Shown: positions 1 through 5,388, counted from the stretch's first letter. The stretch is 6,869 nt of DNA from Bacillota bacterium (GCA_030528765.1 JAUMYD010000103.1:1-6869), one strand, 5' to 3'. Notes: generated from the letters alone by a model not told the origin. Numbers and translations are program-made.

Positions 1-387
1 GTTTACAGTCCATTCAGCGCTTTCACCACCGAAATAGAGGCACCAGCCATCCATGCTCACGTTTTCCTCATCCTGGTTGACCAACAGGGTTAAGGAAACA
101 CCATTGCCGCCAGGGCCTCCATAAGCATAGTTGGAATAGATATTCTCAGCAGCATCATAAAGGGTCTCATACTCACCTGCCGTAGTCAGGATATCTACCC
201 GCACATCAATACCGTATTTTTCCACAAAGCCGGGCATCGTTTCCTCACCCAGCTTCGCAAGTTCTTCCGTCCAAATGAGCTCTGTTTCATCATAAATCAG
301 GCCGTAATCCAACGCGGCGCCGGCTGGTGCAGCCAAGCTTAACAGAAGGAAAAATGCCAGAAAAATGCTCCAGATTTTATTTTTCAT
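1..387 (-). CDS. Secreted TPM-domain protein, 3' end cut by window edge
   Basis: Translating the complement from the ATG at 387-385 gives 129 codons with no stop, running off the left edge. Residues 1-24 are a classic signal peptide: MKNK, a hydrophobic core (IWSIFLAFFLLLSLAA), then PAGA, with likely cleavage after A24. The mature part resembles the TPM (TLP18.3/Psb32/MOLO-1, YgcG-type) domain: an opening YDETELIWTEE segment, then a segment reading DVRVDILTTAGEYETLYDAA, a tyrosine- and glycine-rich turn (YAYGGPGGNG), and a hydrophobic strand LTLLVNQDE. The family is found outside the membrane, often followed by a C-terminal membrane anchor that would lie beyond this window. Its molecular role is poorly defined; phosphatase activity is known only for plant relatives. 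A strong AGGAGGA (394-400) precedes the ATG by 6 bases. The gap to the upstream zinc-ribbon gene is 18 bases, so the two are almost certainly co-transcribed. Domain call is from pattern recognition. Confidence 0.85.
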   Translation of the reverse strand, partial: MKNKIWSIFLAFFLLLSLAAPAGAALDYGLIYDETELIWTEELAKLGEETMPGFVEKYGIDVRVDILTTAGEYETLYDAAENIYSNYAYGGPGGNGVSLTLLVNQDEENVSMDGWCLYFGGESAEWTVN

Positions 388-405
388 TTCTCTTCCTCCT
401 TTCTG

Positions 406-1560
406 TTAGACCCCAAGCAGATTCAGCAAGCCACCGGGGAAAAGAACTATAGCAGCAGTGATGAGTGCTGCCACACCATAAACCAAGCCAAAAATCCTCC
501 ACTTCTTTTTCTTATCAACAGGCAGGTTGCCTACCATCTTCCCGGTCTGCCCATTCATTGCAAAAAGGAAGTTCTCTCCATTCCACTTGGTGTTCAGCAA
601 CCAAACCGGCAGAAGGGCATAAACAACCTTTCCGCGGCGAAGAGAGATATTGTGGTTCTTTTCATATACGCTGCTATAACCACTAACGGTGTCCCGCAGG
701 CTGCTTAAAACAGTGTTCTCGGCCCGCTGGTCGGCACGGCTGCTGCACTGGATAGCATCCACATCGTATTTATCTGCAAGGTAGCCAGGCAGATACGCCG
801 TGGAAAAGGTGGTCAGATCTTCATAGTTATAGGGCTCAATGGAATCCATGTAGTCATCCGGCATTTTCTGAGAACCATCCACAGGGATTTTCTCAAAGGC
901 AAGAGAACCGGAGCGATAGATGTCGTAAAAAGACGTTTCCGTAATTTCATAACCGCCGGATCGATAGCTGCGGACCCTTGTTGCTTCAAAAAGGGCATCA
1001 CCCTCTGCTTCGCCGTCGAAAAGCCAAAAGGGGACATAAACACCTTTGATCTCCTCCAGGTGGTTTGCCTCCTTGAAAGCCCGCGGCAGCAGAGGACGGC
1101 CCTCATAGTGCTTTTTCAGGGTTGCAATGGCATTTTCTTTTTTTAATTTAAACGGAATCACATAGTCCGGTTTCAAAGTTCCGCCAAACTGCCCGGGCAC
1201 CACACTCGGATTCCCACAATATGGGCAGGAAGTAGCAGCGGTCGTTTCCTCACAAATCAACTCCGCGCCACAGGAAGGACAATTATAAGCACGCATGCCC
1301 TCTCCTTCCTCACCCCAACTGTTGTTTAGGCCGGAAACATCCCAGCCTTCCCCCGCCGAAGCGGCGGCCTGCTCCCGTTTTGCTTCTGCCTGTGCCATGT
1401 TCTCCGCTGCTTTTGCATCTTTCTCCGCATATAAAGCTTCAATCTCCGCAACGGGGAAAGAGGAGCCACAATACTCACATGCCAGTTTTCCGCTTTCCGG
1501 ATCAAACTGAAGCGGTCCGGTGCAAGCAGGGCATTGGTAGTTGGTCACTTGCACTGCCAT
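406..1560 (-). CDS. Tandem zinc-ribbon membrane protein, TFIIB-type ribbon family
   Basis: 384 residues from the ATG at 1560. Two zinc ribbons with identical CX2C-X14-CX2C spacing sit at C10/C13/C28/C31 and C94/C97/C112/C115. They are separated by an Ala/Glu-rich, probably helical linker (about residues 37-70). A large soluble domain follows with the recurring phrases YVIPFKLKKE, GVYVPFWLFDGEAEGDA and YLPGYLADKYD. One hydrophobic segment (about 355-378), preceded by KKKKWR, anchors the C-terminus, so most of the protein is probably cytoplasmic. This looks like the 'TFIIB-type zinc ribbon-containing' or 'primosomal protein N'-related' family of Bacillota. Those labels come from the ribbon only; I see no helicase motifs. 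Function is unknown. It is followed 18 bases later by the TPM gene, and such ribbon proteins often neighbour TPM, SPFH or PspA-type genes. A GTG codon at 1578 extends the frame by six residues but is rejected because the ribosome site lies inside that extension. Confidence 0.9.
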   Translation of the reverse strand: MAVQVTNYQCPACTGPLQFDPESGKLACEYCGSSFPVAEIEALYAEKDAKAAENMAQAEAKREQAAASAGEGWDVSGLNNSWGEEGEGMRAYNCPSCGAELICEETTAATSCPYCGNPSVVPGQFGGTLKPDYVIPFKLKKENAIATLKKHYEGRPLLPRAFKEANHLEEIKGVYVPFWLFDGEAEGDALFEATRVRSYRSGGYEITETSFYDIYRSGSLAFEKIPVDGSQKMPDDYMDSIEPYNYEDLTTFSTAYLPGYLADKYDVDAIQCSSRADQRAENTVLSSLRDTVSGYSSVYEKNHNISLRRGKVVYALLPVWLLNTKWNGENFLFAMNGQTGKMVGNLPVDKKKKWRIFGLVYGVAALITAAIVLFPGGLLNLLGV

Positions 1561-1566
1561 AGCTAT

Positions 1567-1572
1567 CCCTCC
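1567..1572 (-). promoter_or_regulatory. Ribosome-binding site that fixes the start of the zinc-ribbon gene
   Basis: Read on the minus strand this is GGAGGG, followed by six bases and then ATG at 1560-1558. It lies between the GTG at 1578 and the ATG at 1560, so translation should begin at 1560. No comparable site precedes the GTG. Confidence 0.85.
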
Positions 1573-1586
1573 ATTCACATGTTTGT

Positions 1587-1592
1587 TATATA
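1587..1592 (-). promoter_or_regulatory. Weak candidate -10 element for the zinc-ribbon/TPM operon
   Basis: The minus strand reads TATATA here. Initiation would fall about at 1580, giving a very short leader that starts just before the GGAGGG. No convincing -35 hexamer sits 16-18 bases upstream, so the call rests on the AT-rich hexamer and on the terminator at 1711-1748, which implies a fresh promoter somewhere between 1580 and 1710. Confidence 0.25.
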
Positions 1593-1639
1593 AAATTTTT
1601 TCTTTGCAGGAAATATCCTCCCTAAAAGGAAAATCTTTT

Positions 1640-1658
1640 CCCTTTTTTCACAAAAGGG
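1640..1658. repeat. Small inverted repeat upstream of the zinc-ribbon gene
   Basis: CCCTTTT (1640-1646) and AAAAGGG (1652-1658) are perfect 7-base inverted arms around a 5-base loop. Read on the minus strand the stem is followed by A-rich sequence rather than a T-run, so it does not look like a terminator. It could be an operator or chance in A/T-run sequence. Confidence 0.35.
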
Positions 1659-1710
1659 CAGGCTGTCCAGGATAATGAGCGGGCCCTCTCTTTATTTGGC
1701 ATGGTCTGCC

Positions 1711-1748
1711 TATAAAAACAGACAGGCCGCCGCTTCGGCGGCGGCCTG
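1711..1748 (-). terminator. Strong intrinsic terminator after the lipoprotein gene
   Basis: CAGGCCGCCGC (1723-1733) and GCGGCGGCCTG (1738-1748) form a perfect 11-bp GC-rich stem with a 4-base loop (CGAA in the minus-strand RNA). On the minus strand the stem is followed by TCTG and then a run of five T (1714-1718). The other strand has no T-run, so the direction is minus. It lies 53 bases downstream of the lipoprotein stop codon and separates the DUF1508/lipoprotein unit from the zinc-ribbon/TPM operon. Confidence 0.85.
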
Positions 1749-1801
1749 CATCTTGCTAAAACCGAGCTGATTCATGCTTTCCTCTACAGAAAAGGAAACA
1801 T

Positions 1802-2404
1802 TTATTCAAGAATGAGGGGGATTTCAGCACCGGATTCGATCAAGGGCAGAAAATAATCGTAATACATCGTGGGTGGAGCAGTAGAATCCGCTTCGTTCCA
1901 TTCAAAACCCCATTTAGTCAAAACCAGACCATATTCACAGTAATCCCCTTCAACATCTGTAAAGGAACCTTCGATAATCAGCATATTATCCACACCGGCA
2001 TAGGCGGGATCAATAGACCAATCACCAGCATCCAGGGAAGAATTCCAGAAAAAATTTCTTTCATCAGATACAGAGGTAGCCAAGCCATAGGAGCCACCAC
2101 CGGAAGAAGGATCGATTTCCACTATGACTTCTGCCAGACATTCATCCTCATAGCTGTTGAAATCTTCATCCCAAACACTGATCAGATGCTTTCCTTCGAA
2201 AGGCTTAATGCGAACACAGCAATCCCAGCTGGAATCTAAATACTCACTGTAGCTGCCATCACCGTCAAAGAGAGTCCACCAGCCGTACCAATCCCCTTCC
2301 CACCAAGCATTGACTTCTTCTGCACTAAGCTCTTCAGCGCAAGCCGAAAACATCAAAAGCATAAGCAAAGTTAATGAAAGCAGTAAAAGCTTACTATGTT
2401 TCAT
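1802..2404 (-). CDS. Tryptophan-rich lipoprotein of unknown function
   Basis: 200 residues. The N-terminus is a lipoprotein signal: MKHSK, a leucine-rich core, then FSAC with the likely lipidated cysteine at C22 (a slightly atypical lipobox, F rather than L at -3). The mature protein starts with an acidic segment and a striking aromatic cluster, WWEGDWYGWW (34-43), then DGDGSY, a WDCC motif (60-63), an ISVWDEDFNSYEDE stretch and further Trp/Tyr residues. It is strongly acidic and looks like a beta-rich domain. I recall similar 'DWYGWW...WDCC' proteins as uncharacterised lipoproteins of gut Bacillota, but cannot name a family. It should sit on the outer face of the membrane. AGGAGG (2410-2415) lies 5 bases before the ATG. 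The DUF1508 gene is 31 bases upstream, with no terminator between, so they are probably co-transcribed and stop together at 1711-1748. Function unknown. Confidence 0.88.
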   Translation of the reverse strand: MKHSKLLLLSLTLLMLLMFSACAEELSAEEVNAWWEGDWYGWWTLFDGDGSYSEYLDSSWDCCVRIKPFEGKHLISVWDEDFNSYEDECLAEVIVEIDPSSGGGSYGLATSVSDERNFFWNSSLDAGDWSIDPAYAGVDNMLIIEGSFTDVEGDYCEYGLVLTKWGFEWNEADSTAPPTMYYDYFLPLIESGAEIPLILE

Positions 2405-2435
2405 TTTTTCCTCCTTTCGCCCTTAGCCTTTATTA

Positions 2436-2807
2436 TCATTTTTCTTCAATTACAGCAGCTTCAGGGGCATTTTTTCTTACACTTGCTACACCGTTCTTGC
2501 AGCTAGCCATGGCAGTGTAGCTTTCGCTGACAGCAATAATCTCCCCGTTTCTGGCCTTCAGACGGAAGCGATATCCTCCTGCTTTATCTTGATAAAGCTC
2601 GAACTTGGGGTGCTTCTCTTCTTCGAAGTTTTCCTTTGTCTGATCTTCCACAGCAGCGATCACAGCATTCTTGCGGACACTTTCGATCCCATTTTTGCAG
2701 GCCTGCAGACTACTGTAGACTTCAGATGTGGCAATTACTTCTCCATTTCCTGCTTTCAGATCAAATTTAATGCCGGAACTCACCGTTCTGATTATGAATT
2801 TGCCCAT
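2436..2807 (-). CDS. Tandem DUF1508 (YegP/UPF0339-type) small protein
   Basis: 123 residues without signal or membrane segment, so cytoplasmic. Two DUF1508 repeats are visible at about 3-49 and 67-114. Each has the pattern F-x-L-K-A-x-N-G-E-x-I-A-x-S-E-x-Y, then C-K-N-G-x-x-S-V-R-K-N-A. Cysteines fall at equivalent places (C37, C102). An acidic linker (about 53-65) joins the repeats. The tandem arrangement and length match YegP-like proteins (about 110 residues in E. coli); their biochemical role is not established. The start is supported by GAGAGGG (2815-2821) with 7-base spacing. The lipoprotein gene follows 31 bases downstream. The leader contains inverted repeats that could cover the ribosome site (see the separate entry). 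Family call is confident; function is not. Confidence 0.92.
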   Translation of the reverse strand: MGKFIIRTVSSGIKFDLKAGNGEVIATSEVYSSLQACKNGIESVRKNAVIAAVEDQTKENFEEEKHPKFELYQDKAGGYRFRLKARNGEIIAVSESYTAMASCKNGVASVRKNAPEAAVIEEK

Positions 2808-2809
2808 CA

Positions 2810-2868
2810 GTAAACCCTCTCTTGTGAAACCCGCTCTTGCAAAAAATCCGCAGATTACACGGGTTCAC
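2810..2868 (-). promoter_or_regulatory. Structured mRNA leader with alternative pairings before the DUF1508 gene
   Basis: In the minus-strand RNA, arm A (GUGAACCCG, 2868-2860) can pair with arm B (CGGGUUUCAC, 2833-2824) in 9 bp with one bulged base. Arm A can instead pair with arm C (GGGUUUAC, 2817-2810) in 8 bp including one G-U. Arm C overlaps the GAGAGGG ribosome site (2815-2821), so A:C would hide it and A:B would leave it free. A six-U run (2841-2846) sits in the A:B loop, just after a weak 4-bp stem made from part of arm A. No known riboswitch class is recognised. The pairing is visible; a regulatory role is inferred. Confidence 0.4.
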
Positions 2869-2896
2869 TCTGTTTTCGAAAAATATACCAATTAAT

Positions 2897-2902
2897 ATTA
2901 TA
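2897..2902 (-). promoter_or_regulatory. Candidate -10 element for the DUF1508/lipoprotein unit
   Basis: The minus strand reads a perfect TATAAT, about 90 bases before the DUF1508 start, which would give a leader of roughly 80 bases that includes the structured region. No good -35 hexamer is seen at 17 bases; the upstream DNA is A/T-rich. A perfect 10-bp palindrome, TTTTCGAAAA (2873-2882), lies just downstream of the expected start point and could be a binding site. Confidence 0.4.
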
Positions 2903-2946
2903 TATATTCCTTTTAAAAGAAAATTCCTGCTGGTAAAACTCGCTTT

Positions 2947-3612
2947 TTAGTCTTTCTTTAAAGCAAGGCCCTTTTTATCGGTAAATTTCCCAGTGAGGAT
3001 CTTGATCAGGTCCACAAGCCAGCCGATACCGAAGAGACCAGCAGTAAGCAACCAGATAATGCCCGTACCTACTTTTCCGGTATAAAATCTGTGGACACCG
3101 ATCCCGCCTAAAAAGATGCAAAGCAGCAGCGCAGTCAGCCAGCTCTTAGGTTCTCCGGCTTCAGGCTGTTCCACTTCGGGAACGACAGGAGCCACATAAT
3201 CCTCAACAGGCTCACCCTTGATGATCTTCTGAATCTTTTCAGTGACCTCATCAATGTAGGCACCACGCTGCATGGGGATATCCATAACACCTTTCATGCC
3301 TTTTCTTGCTACGCTGTTTTTGTCCACACGCATCGAAACACTGCCAACGCCAACACTGGTCTTGTTTTCCTGAATGATAGGCAGAACCTTTACCGTCTTT
3401 TCTTTAACAGAAACATTGATAATAACATCCGTTTCTTTTTCTTTCTTAAATGCTATATTCTGCCCGCCAAGTCCCTTTTTCAGCTCAAAGGGAACACGAA
3501 AAGCAGCTGCTCTAGCCTGAATCTTTTCATAGATTTCCTCGATAGTAAGTGCTGTCTCCAACTCAAAGGTTCTTGCTGTAGTTGCTTTTGCCATTTCTGC
3601 TAAACTTGCCAT
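2947..3612 (-). CDS. TM2-domain membrane protein with unfamiliar N-terminal domain
   Basis: 221 residues. The C-terminal part (about 154-208) is a TM2 domain: a first membrane helix near 158-173, the diagnostic turn GGIGVHRFYTGK (169-180), and a second helix near 184-204 ending GWLVDLIKILTG. A basic tail (KFTDKKGLALKKD) follows. TM2 domains are small two-helix modules of unclear biochemical role, fused to many N-terminal domains. Residues 1-135 form a soluble alpha/beta-like domain that I do not recognise, with alternating hydrophobic strands (for example TDVIINVSVKEKTVKVLPII). A Pro/Glu-rich linker (about 136-155) joins the two. No signal peptide is seen, so the N-domain probably faces the cytoplasm. 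AAGGAGGA lies 7 bases before the ATG. The gene stands alone, with a promoter-like sequence in its own upstream gap. No clear terminator was found downstream, so some read-through into the DUF1508 gene is possible. Confidence 0.9.
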   Translation of the reverse strand: MASLAEMAKATTARTFELETALTIEEIYEKIQARAAAFRVPFELKKGLGGQNIAFKKEKETDVIINVSVKEKTVKVLPIIQENKTSVGVGSVSMRVDKNSVARKGMKGVMDIPMQRGAYIDEVTEKIQKIIKGEPVEDYVAPVVPEVEQPEAGEPKSWLTALLLCIFLGGIGVHRFYTGKVGTGIIWLLTAGLFGIGWLVDLIKILTGKFTDKKGLALKKD

Positions 3613-3620
3613 TGTTCCAT

Positions 3621-3634
3621 CCTCCTTTTTGTTT
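3621..3634 (-). promoter_or_regulatory. Ribosome-site leader block of the TM2 gene, shared with the DUF4428 gene
   Basis: The minus strand reads AAACAAAAAGGAGG. The same 14 bases occur at 4609-4622 before the DUF4428 gene. It contains the ribosome-binding site; identity upstream of the site itself suggests a shared leader origin or simply similar A-rich enhancer sequence. Confidence 0.6.
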
Positions 3635-3679
3635 TACAGTTTGAATCTCAGATTGACATAATATTGCTATGAACAAAAA

Positions 3680-3708
3680 ATTCAAGGCCAAGCCTGCTAT
3701 GTTGTCAA
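3680..3708 (-). promoter_or_regulatory. Candidate sigma-70-type promoter of the TM2 gene
   Basis: On the minus strand a perfect TTGACA (3708-3703) is followed by 17 bases and TTGAAT (3685-3680, four of six matches to TATAAT). An overlapping alternative uses that TTGAAT as a -35 with TATTAT (3663-3658) 16 bases further on. Either would give a leader of roughly 40-60 bases before the start at 3612. Confidence 0.55.
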
Positions 3709-3743
3709 AAACAGGAAGCATTACCGCTCTTAGCTGCTAATAA

Positions 3744-4601
3744 TTAACCATTGATCGCTCCGCCACAGAATTCACAGCGTCCGGCTTCGTCCGGTGTTGT
3801 GGTGGCTCCGCAATAAGGGCAGCTCACTGCGGCTTTAGGTGCAGCGGCAGCCGCAAACTGATCCCGTGCCTCCTGACGAACATTCAACAGAGCTTCGCGG
3901 ATCTCTTCGCCCATTTCACGATAACGGCGGAACTCCACATCATTGTCCGGGTTAAAGCGGGAACCGGAAGTGAGCCCACCTAAGATCTGCCCCAAAATAG
4001 GAGCAGGGCCGTTGTCGTTAAAGCGATTCATACCGGGTCCTCCACCCATTCTCGCATAGTTTTGGTCATCAATGGTGACACGGGAATTATTCAGCTTAAA
4101 GCGGATCTCATCAAAATAAGGATTGCGGACATGGATCATGATATAGAAATCATAATAATAGGTAAAACGAGGCGGATTGTAGCTGACTCTTTCTCCATTC
4201 GGGCCATCTCTTTTGATTTCCACACGATCTTCATCAATATCCAGGTTACAGCCGGTAACATCGCTGAAGGAGAGTACATCCGGGTTAGCCTCCTGCAGGT
4301 CGCGGGCCGAGGTCACCATGAAAACACCGGCATCCTCGTCCAGCAGCACCTTCGTGTTTTCGCCCAGGGTACGGGTAGTACGGAAGGAAGCAACCTTTTC
4401 TTTGTTCGCTTCACGATATTCAAGCTGTTCGTTGATCTCATCAACAGTGCTGTTACGGCGATCACTGAACCAAGGAGAAAGCTTTTTGGCACACTCCTTG
4501 CACATGTTGCCGTCTTCCAGCTTTCTGTTTCCGAGCAGGCCAATTTCGCCGCCGCAGATGCTGCATTCTTTCTTTTCAAACAACTTACCAAACAAACCCA
4601 T
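3744..4601 (-). CDS. DUF4428 protein with zinc ribbons at both ends
   Basis: 285 residues, no signal or membrane segment, so probably cytoplasmic. The N-terminal DUF4428 ribbon has CX2C-X17-CX2C (C13, C16, C34, C37) within KECSICGGEIGLLGNRKLEDG, followed by the family-typical LSPWFSDRRNSTVDEINEQL helix. The middle (about 70-180) is beta-rich: TKVLLDEDAGVFMVT, VLSFSDVTGCNLDID, then YYYDFYIMIHVRNPYFDEIRF. This is reminiscent of PH-like or GRAM-like folds, though that is a guess. A Gly/Asn-rich flexible stretch (about 185-220), a charged helix with an Ala run, and a C-terminal CX2C-X11-CX2C ribbon (C261, C264, C276, C279) complete it. The ribbons suggest binding to protein or nucleic acid rather than catalysis. 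AAGGAGG (4609-4615) lies 7 bases before the ATG. The gene has its own promoter-like element and a perfect dyad upstream. Function unknown. Confidence 0.9.
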   Translation of the reverse strand: MGLFGKLFEKKECSICGGEIGLLGNRKLEDGNMCKECAKKLSPWFSDRRNSTVDEINEQLEYREANKEKVASFRTTRTLGENTKVLLDEDAGVFMVTSARDLQEANPDVLSFSDVTGCNLDIDEDRVEIKRDGPNGERVSYNPPRFTYYYDFYIMIHVRNPYFDEIRFKLNNSRVTIDDQNYARMGGGPGMNRFNDNGPAPILGQILGGLTSGSRFNPDNDVEFRRYREMGEEIREALLNVRQEARDQFAAAAAPKAAVSCPYCGATTTPDEAGRCEFCGGAING

Positions 4602-4608
4602 TTTTCTG

Positions 4609-4622
4609 CCTCCTTTTTGTTT
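4609..4622 (-). promoter_or_regulatory. Ribosome-site leader block of the DUF4428 gene
   Basis: The minus strand reads AAACAAAAAGGAGG, identical over 14 bases to 3621-3634 before the TM2 gene. It contains the AAGGAGG that sets the start at 4601. Confidence 0.6.
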
Positions 4623-4627
4623 ATAAA

Positions 4628-4645
4628 GTTTAAATGCCTTTAAAC
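4628..4645. promoter_or_regulatory. Perfect 7+7 inverted repeat, possible operator of the DUF4428 gene
   Basis: GTTTAAA-TGCC-TTTAAAC: both arms are perfect, with a 4-base centre. It lies between the candidate -10 (4662-4667) and the ribosome site (4609-4615), so it would overlap the start of the transcript. It could be a repressor site or a small mRNA hairpin. No T-run follows it on the minus strand, so it is not a terminator. Confidence 0.45.
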
Positions 4646-4661
4646 AATATTTCTTAATTGA

Positions 4662-4667
4662 ATTATA
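4662..4667 (-). promoter_or_regulatory. Candidate -10 element of the DUF4428 gene
   Basis: The minus strand reads TATAAT exactly, about 60 bases before the start at 4601. The best -35 is a weak GTGATT at 18-base spacing. The rest of the gap up to 4789 contains no convincing terminator for the upstream gene. Confidence 0.45.
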
Positions 4668-4789
4668 GAACCACCTAAATCATAGAATCACTTCTTTGGG
4701 CCAATCCTTTGCTTGAAAATCCACTTTCACTGCATGAGCAGCAAGAAACCTAACAATAAGCAGGATTGAAACATTTAAAGAACTGCTAC

Positions 4790-5164
4790 CTAAAAATCCA
4801 TCAGCAGGGATCCTGGCAAAACGCATTCCCCCTGTTCCTGTAATTGATTTGAGCAGGAGCGACACATATCCAGGTCATTACAAATGATAAAGCAACCATC
4901 ACAGACCAAGCTTCCGCAAAGAGGACAGATATTGAAATGATGCATGGCTTCACTGATCGCACGTTCCAGAGCCTGCGCATGTTCTCTGCGATAGAGTGCC
5001 TGCGCAATAATCAACTTTGCCTCCGTTGATGGTTCCCCTCCGGCCTTTGAAAAACGAATCGGAGTACTTTTCCAGACCCTGCCACAATCCACACAGATCA
5101 GAGAAAAGCAGAAGCTATCCTGATCGGAGCAATCCACAATTTTTTCTTTTATGATTCTTTTCAT
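4790..5164 (-). CDS. Small cysteine-rich, probably zinc-binding protein
   Basis: 124 residues with 12 cysteines (12, 19, 24, 27, 80, 83, 88, 91, 95, 101, 104, 114). Four CxxC pairs are clear: C24/C27 in ICVDCGRVWKS, and then C80/C83, C88/C91 and C101/C104 in a dense C-terminal block (CPLCGSLVCDGC ... CRSC). The C-terminal spacing CX2C-X4-CX2C-X9-CX2C suggests a cross-braced zinc module. Between the N-terminal pair and this block is a probable helix (about 47-76: STEAKLIIAQALYRREHAQALERAISEAMHHF). No signal or membrane segment is seen. I do not recognise the family; binding to protein or nucleic acid is the usual role of such modules but is inferred here. The ribosome site is a modest AAAGGGG (5172-5178) 7 bases before the ATG. 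The gene stands alone between a 216-base and a 188-base gap, in the same direction as its neighbours. Confidence 0.8.
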   Translation of the reverse strand: MKRIIKEKIVDCSDQDSFCFSLICVDCGRVWKSTPIRFSKAGGEPSTEAKLIIAQALYRREHAQALERAISEAMHHFNICPLCGSLVCDGCFIICNDLDMCRSCSNQLQEQGECVLPGSLLMDF

Positions 5165-5195
5165 CGTAGCGCCCCTTTCTCATTTTTCTGCTTTA

Positions 5196-5224
5196 AGTAT
5201 ACAGGTCAGCAACGAAAGGTTCCA
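5196..5224 (-). promoter_or_regulatory. Candidate promoter of the cysteine-rich gene
   Basis: On the minus strand TATACT (5201-5196, five of six matches to TATAAT) is preceded at 17 bases by TGGAAC (5224-5219), a weak -35. The leader would be about 25 bases long. Confidence 0.45.
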
Positions 5225-5249
5225 TTACGCAGTTATGTATAATGATGGC

Positions 5250-5290
5250 TTCTAGCTGGAAATACACAAATTAAGTACGTAAACATTTAC
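5250..5290. promoter_or_regulatory. Two short symmetric sites in the gap after the regulator gene
   Basis: GTAAACATTTAC (5279-5290) has perfect 5-base arms around CA. TTCTAGCTGGAA (5250-5261) is a 12-base palindrome with one mismatched pair. Both lie upstream of the cysteine-rich gene's candidate promoter and are of the size bound by dimeric regulators. The DNA is A/T-rich, so chance is a real alternative. Confidence 0.25.
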
Positions 5291-5329
5291 TCGTTTTCCA
5301 TAAATAAAACTTACTTGTTCTATTTTTCG

Positions 5330-5388
5330 ACAAATAATTTCCTGCGGCAAATTACTTTTACTTCTCTGCTTGATGAATAATTATTTGT
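5330..5388. repeat. 10-base inverted repeat spanning the end of the regulator gene
   Basis: ACAAATAATT (5330-5339) and AATTATTTGT (5379-5388) are perfect inverted arms 39 bases apart. The right arm overlaps the last codons and stop of the regulator gene. In the minus-strand RNA the stem is all but GC-free and is not followed by a U-run, so it is a poor terminator. No better terminator was found between 5165 and 5380. Confidence 0.35.

Noticed and set aside
1561..1578. GTG start six codons upstream for the zinc-ribbon protein
   Set aside because: The GGAGGG ribosome site lies inside this extension and is correctly spaced for the ATG at 1560.
2913..2946. A/T palindrome (around CTTTTAAAAG) after the TM2 gene as a terminator
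   Set aside because: The stem is nearly all A-T with no clear loop or following U-run.
4062..4643. 193-codon open frame on the plus strand
   Set aside because: Fully antisense to the DUF4428 gene, which has clear zinc ribbons and a ribosome site. The plus frame has no ribosome site or recognisable domain; it is a shadow.
4690..4789. Short CTGC/GCAG and CAATCC/GGATTG inverted repeats as a terminator of the cysteine-rich gene
   Set aside because: Stems of only 4-6 bp, one with arms more than 50 bases apart, and no U-run; likely chance.
4680..4865. 61-codon minus-strand frame overlapping the end of the cysteine-rich gene
   Set aside because: Overlaps the last quarter of a better-supported gene in another frame, and no ribosome-binding site precedes it.
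5238..5243. TATAAT on the plus strand between the regulator and the cysteine-rich gene
   Set aside because: No -35 element at suitable spacing and no plus-strand gene follows; every supported gene is on the minus strand.
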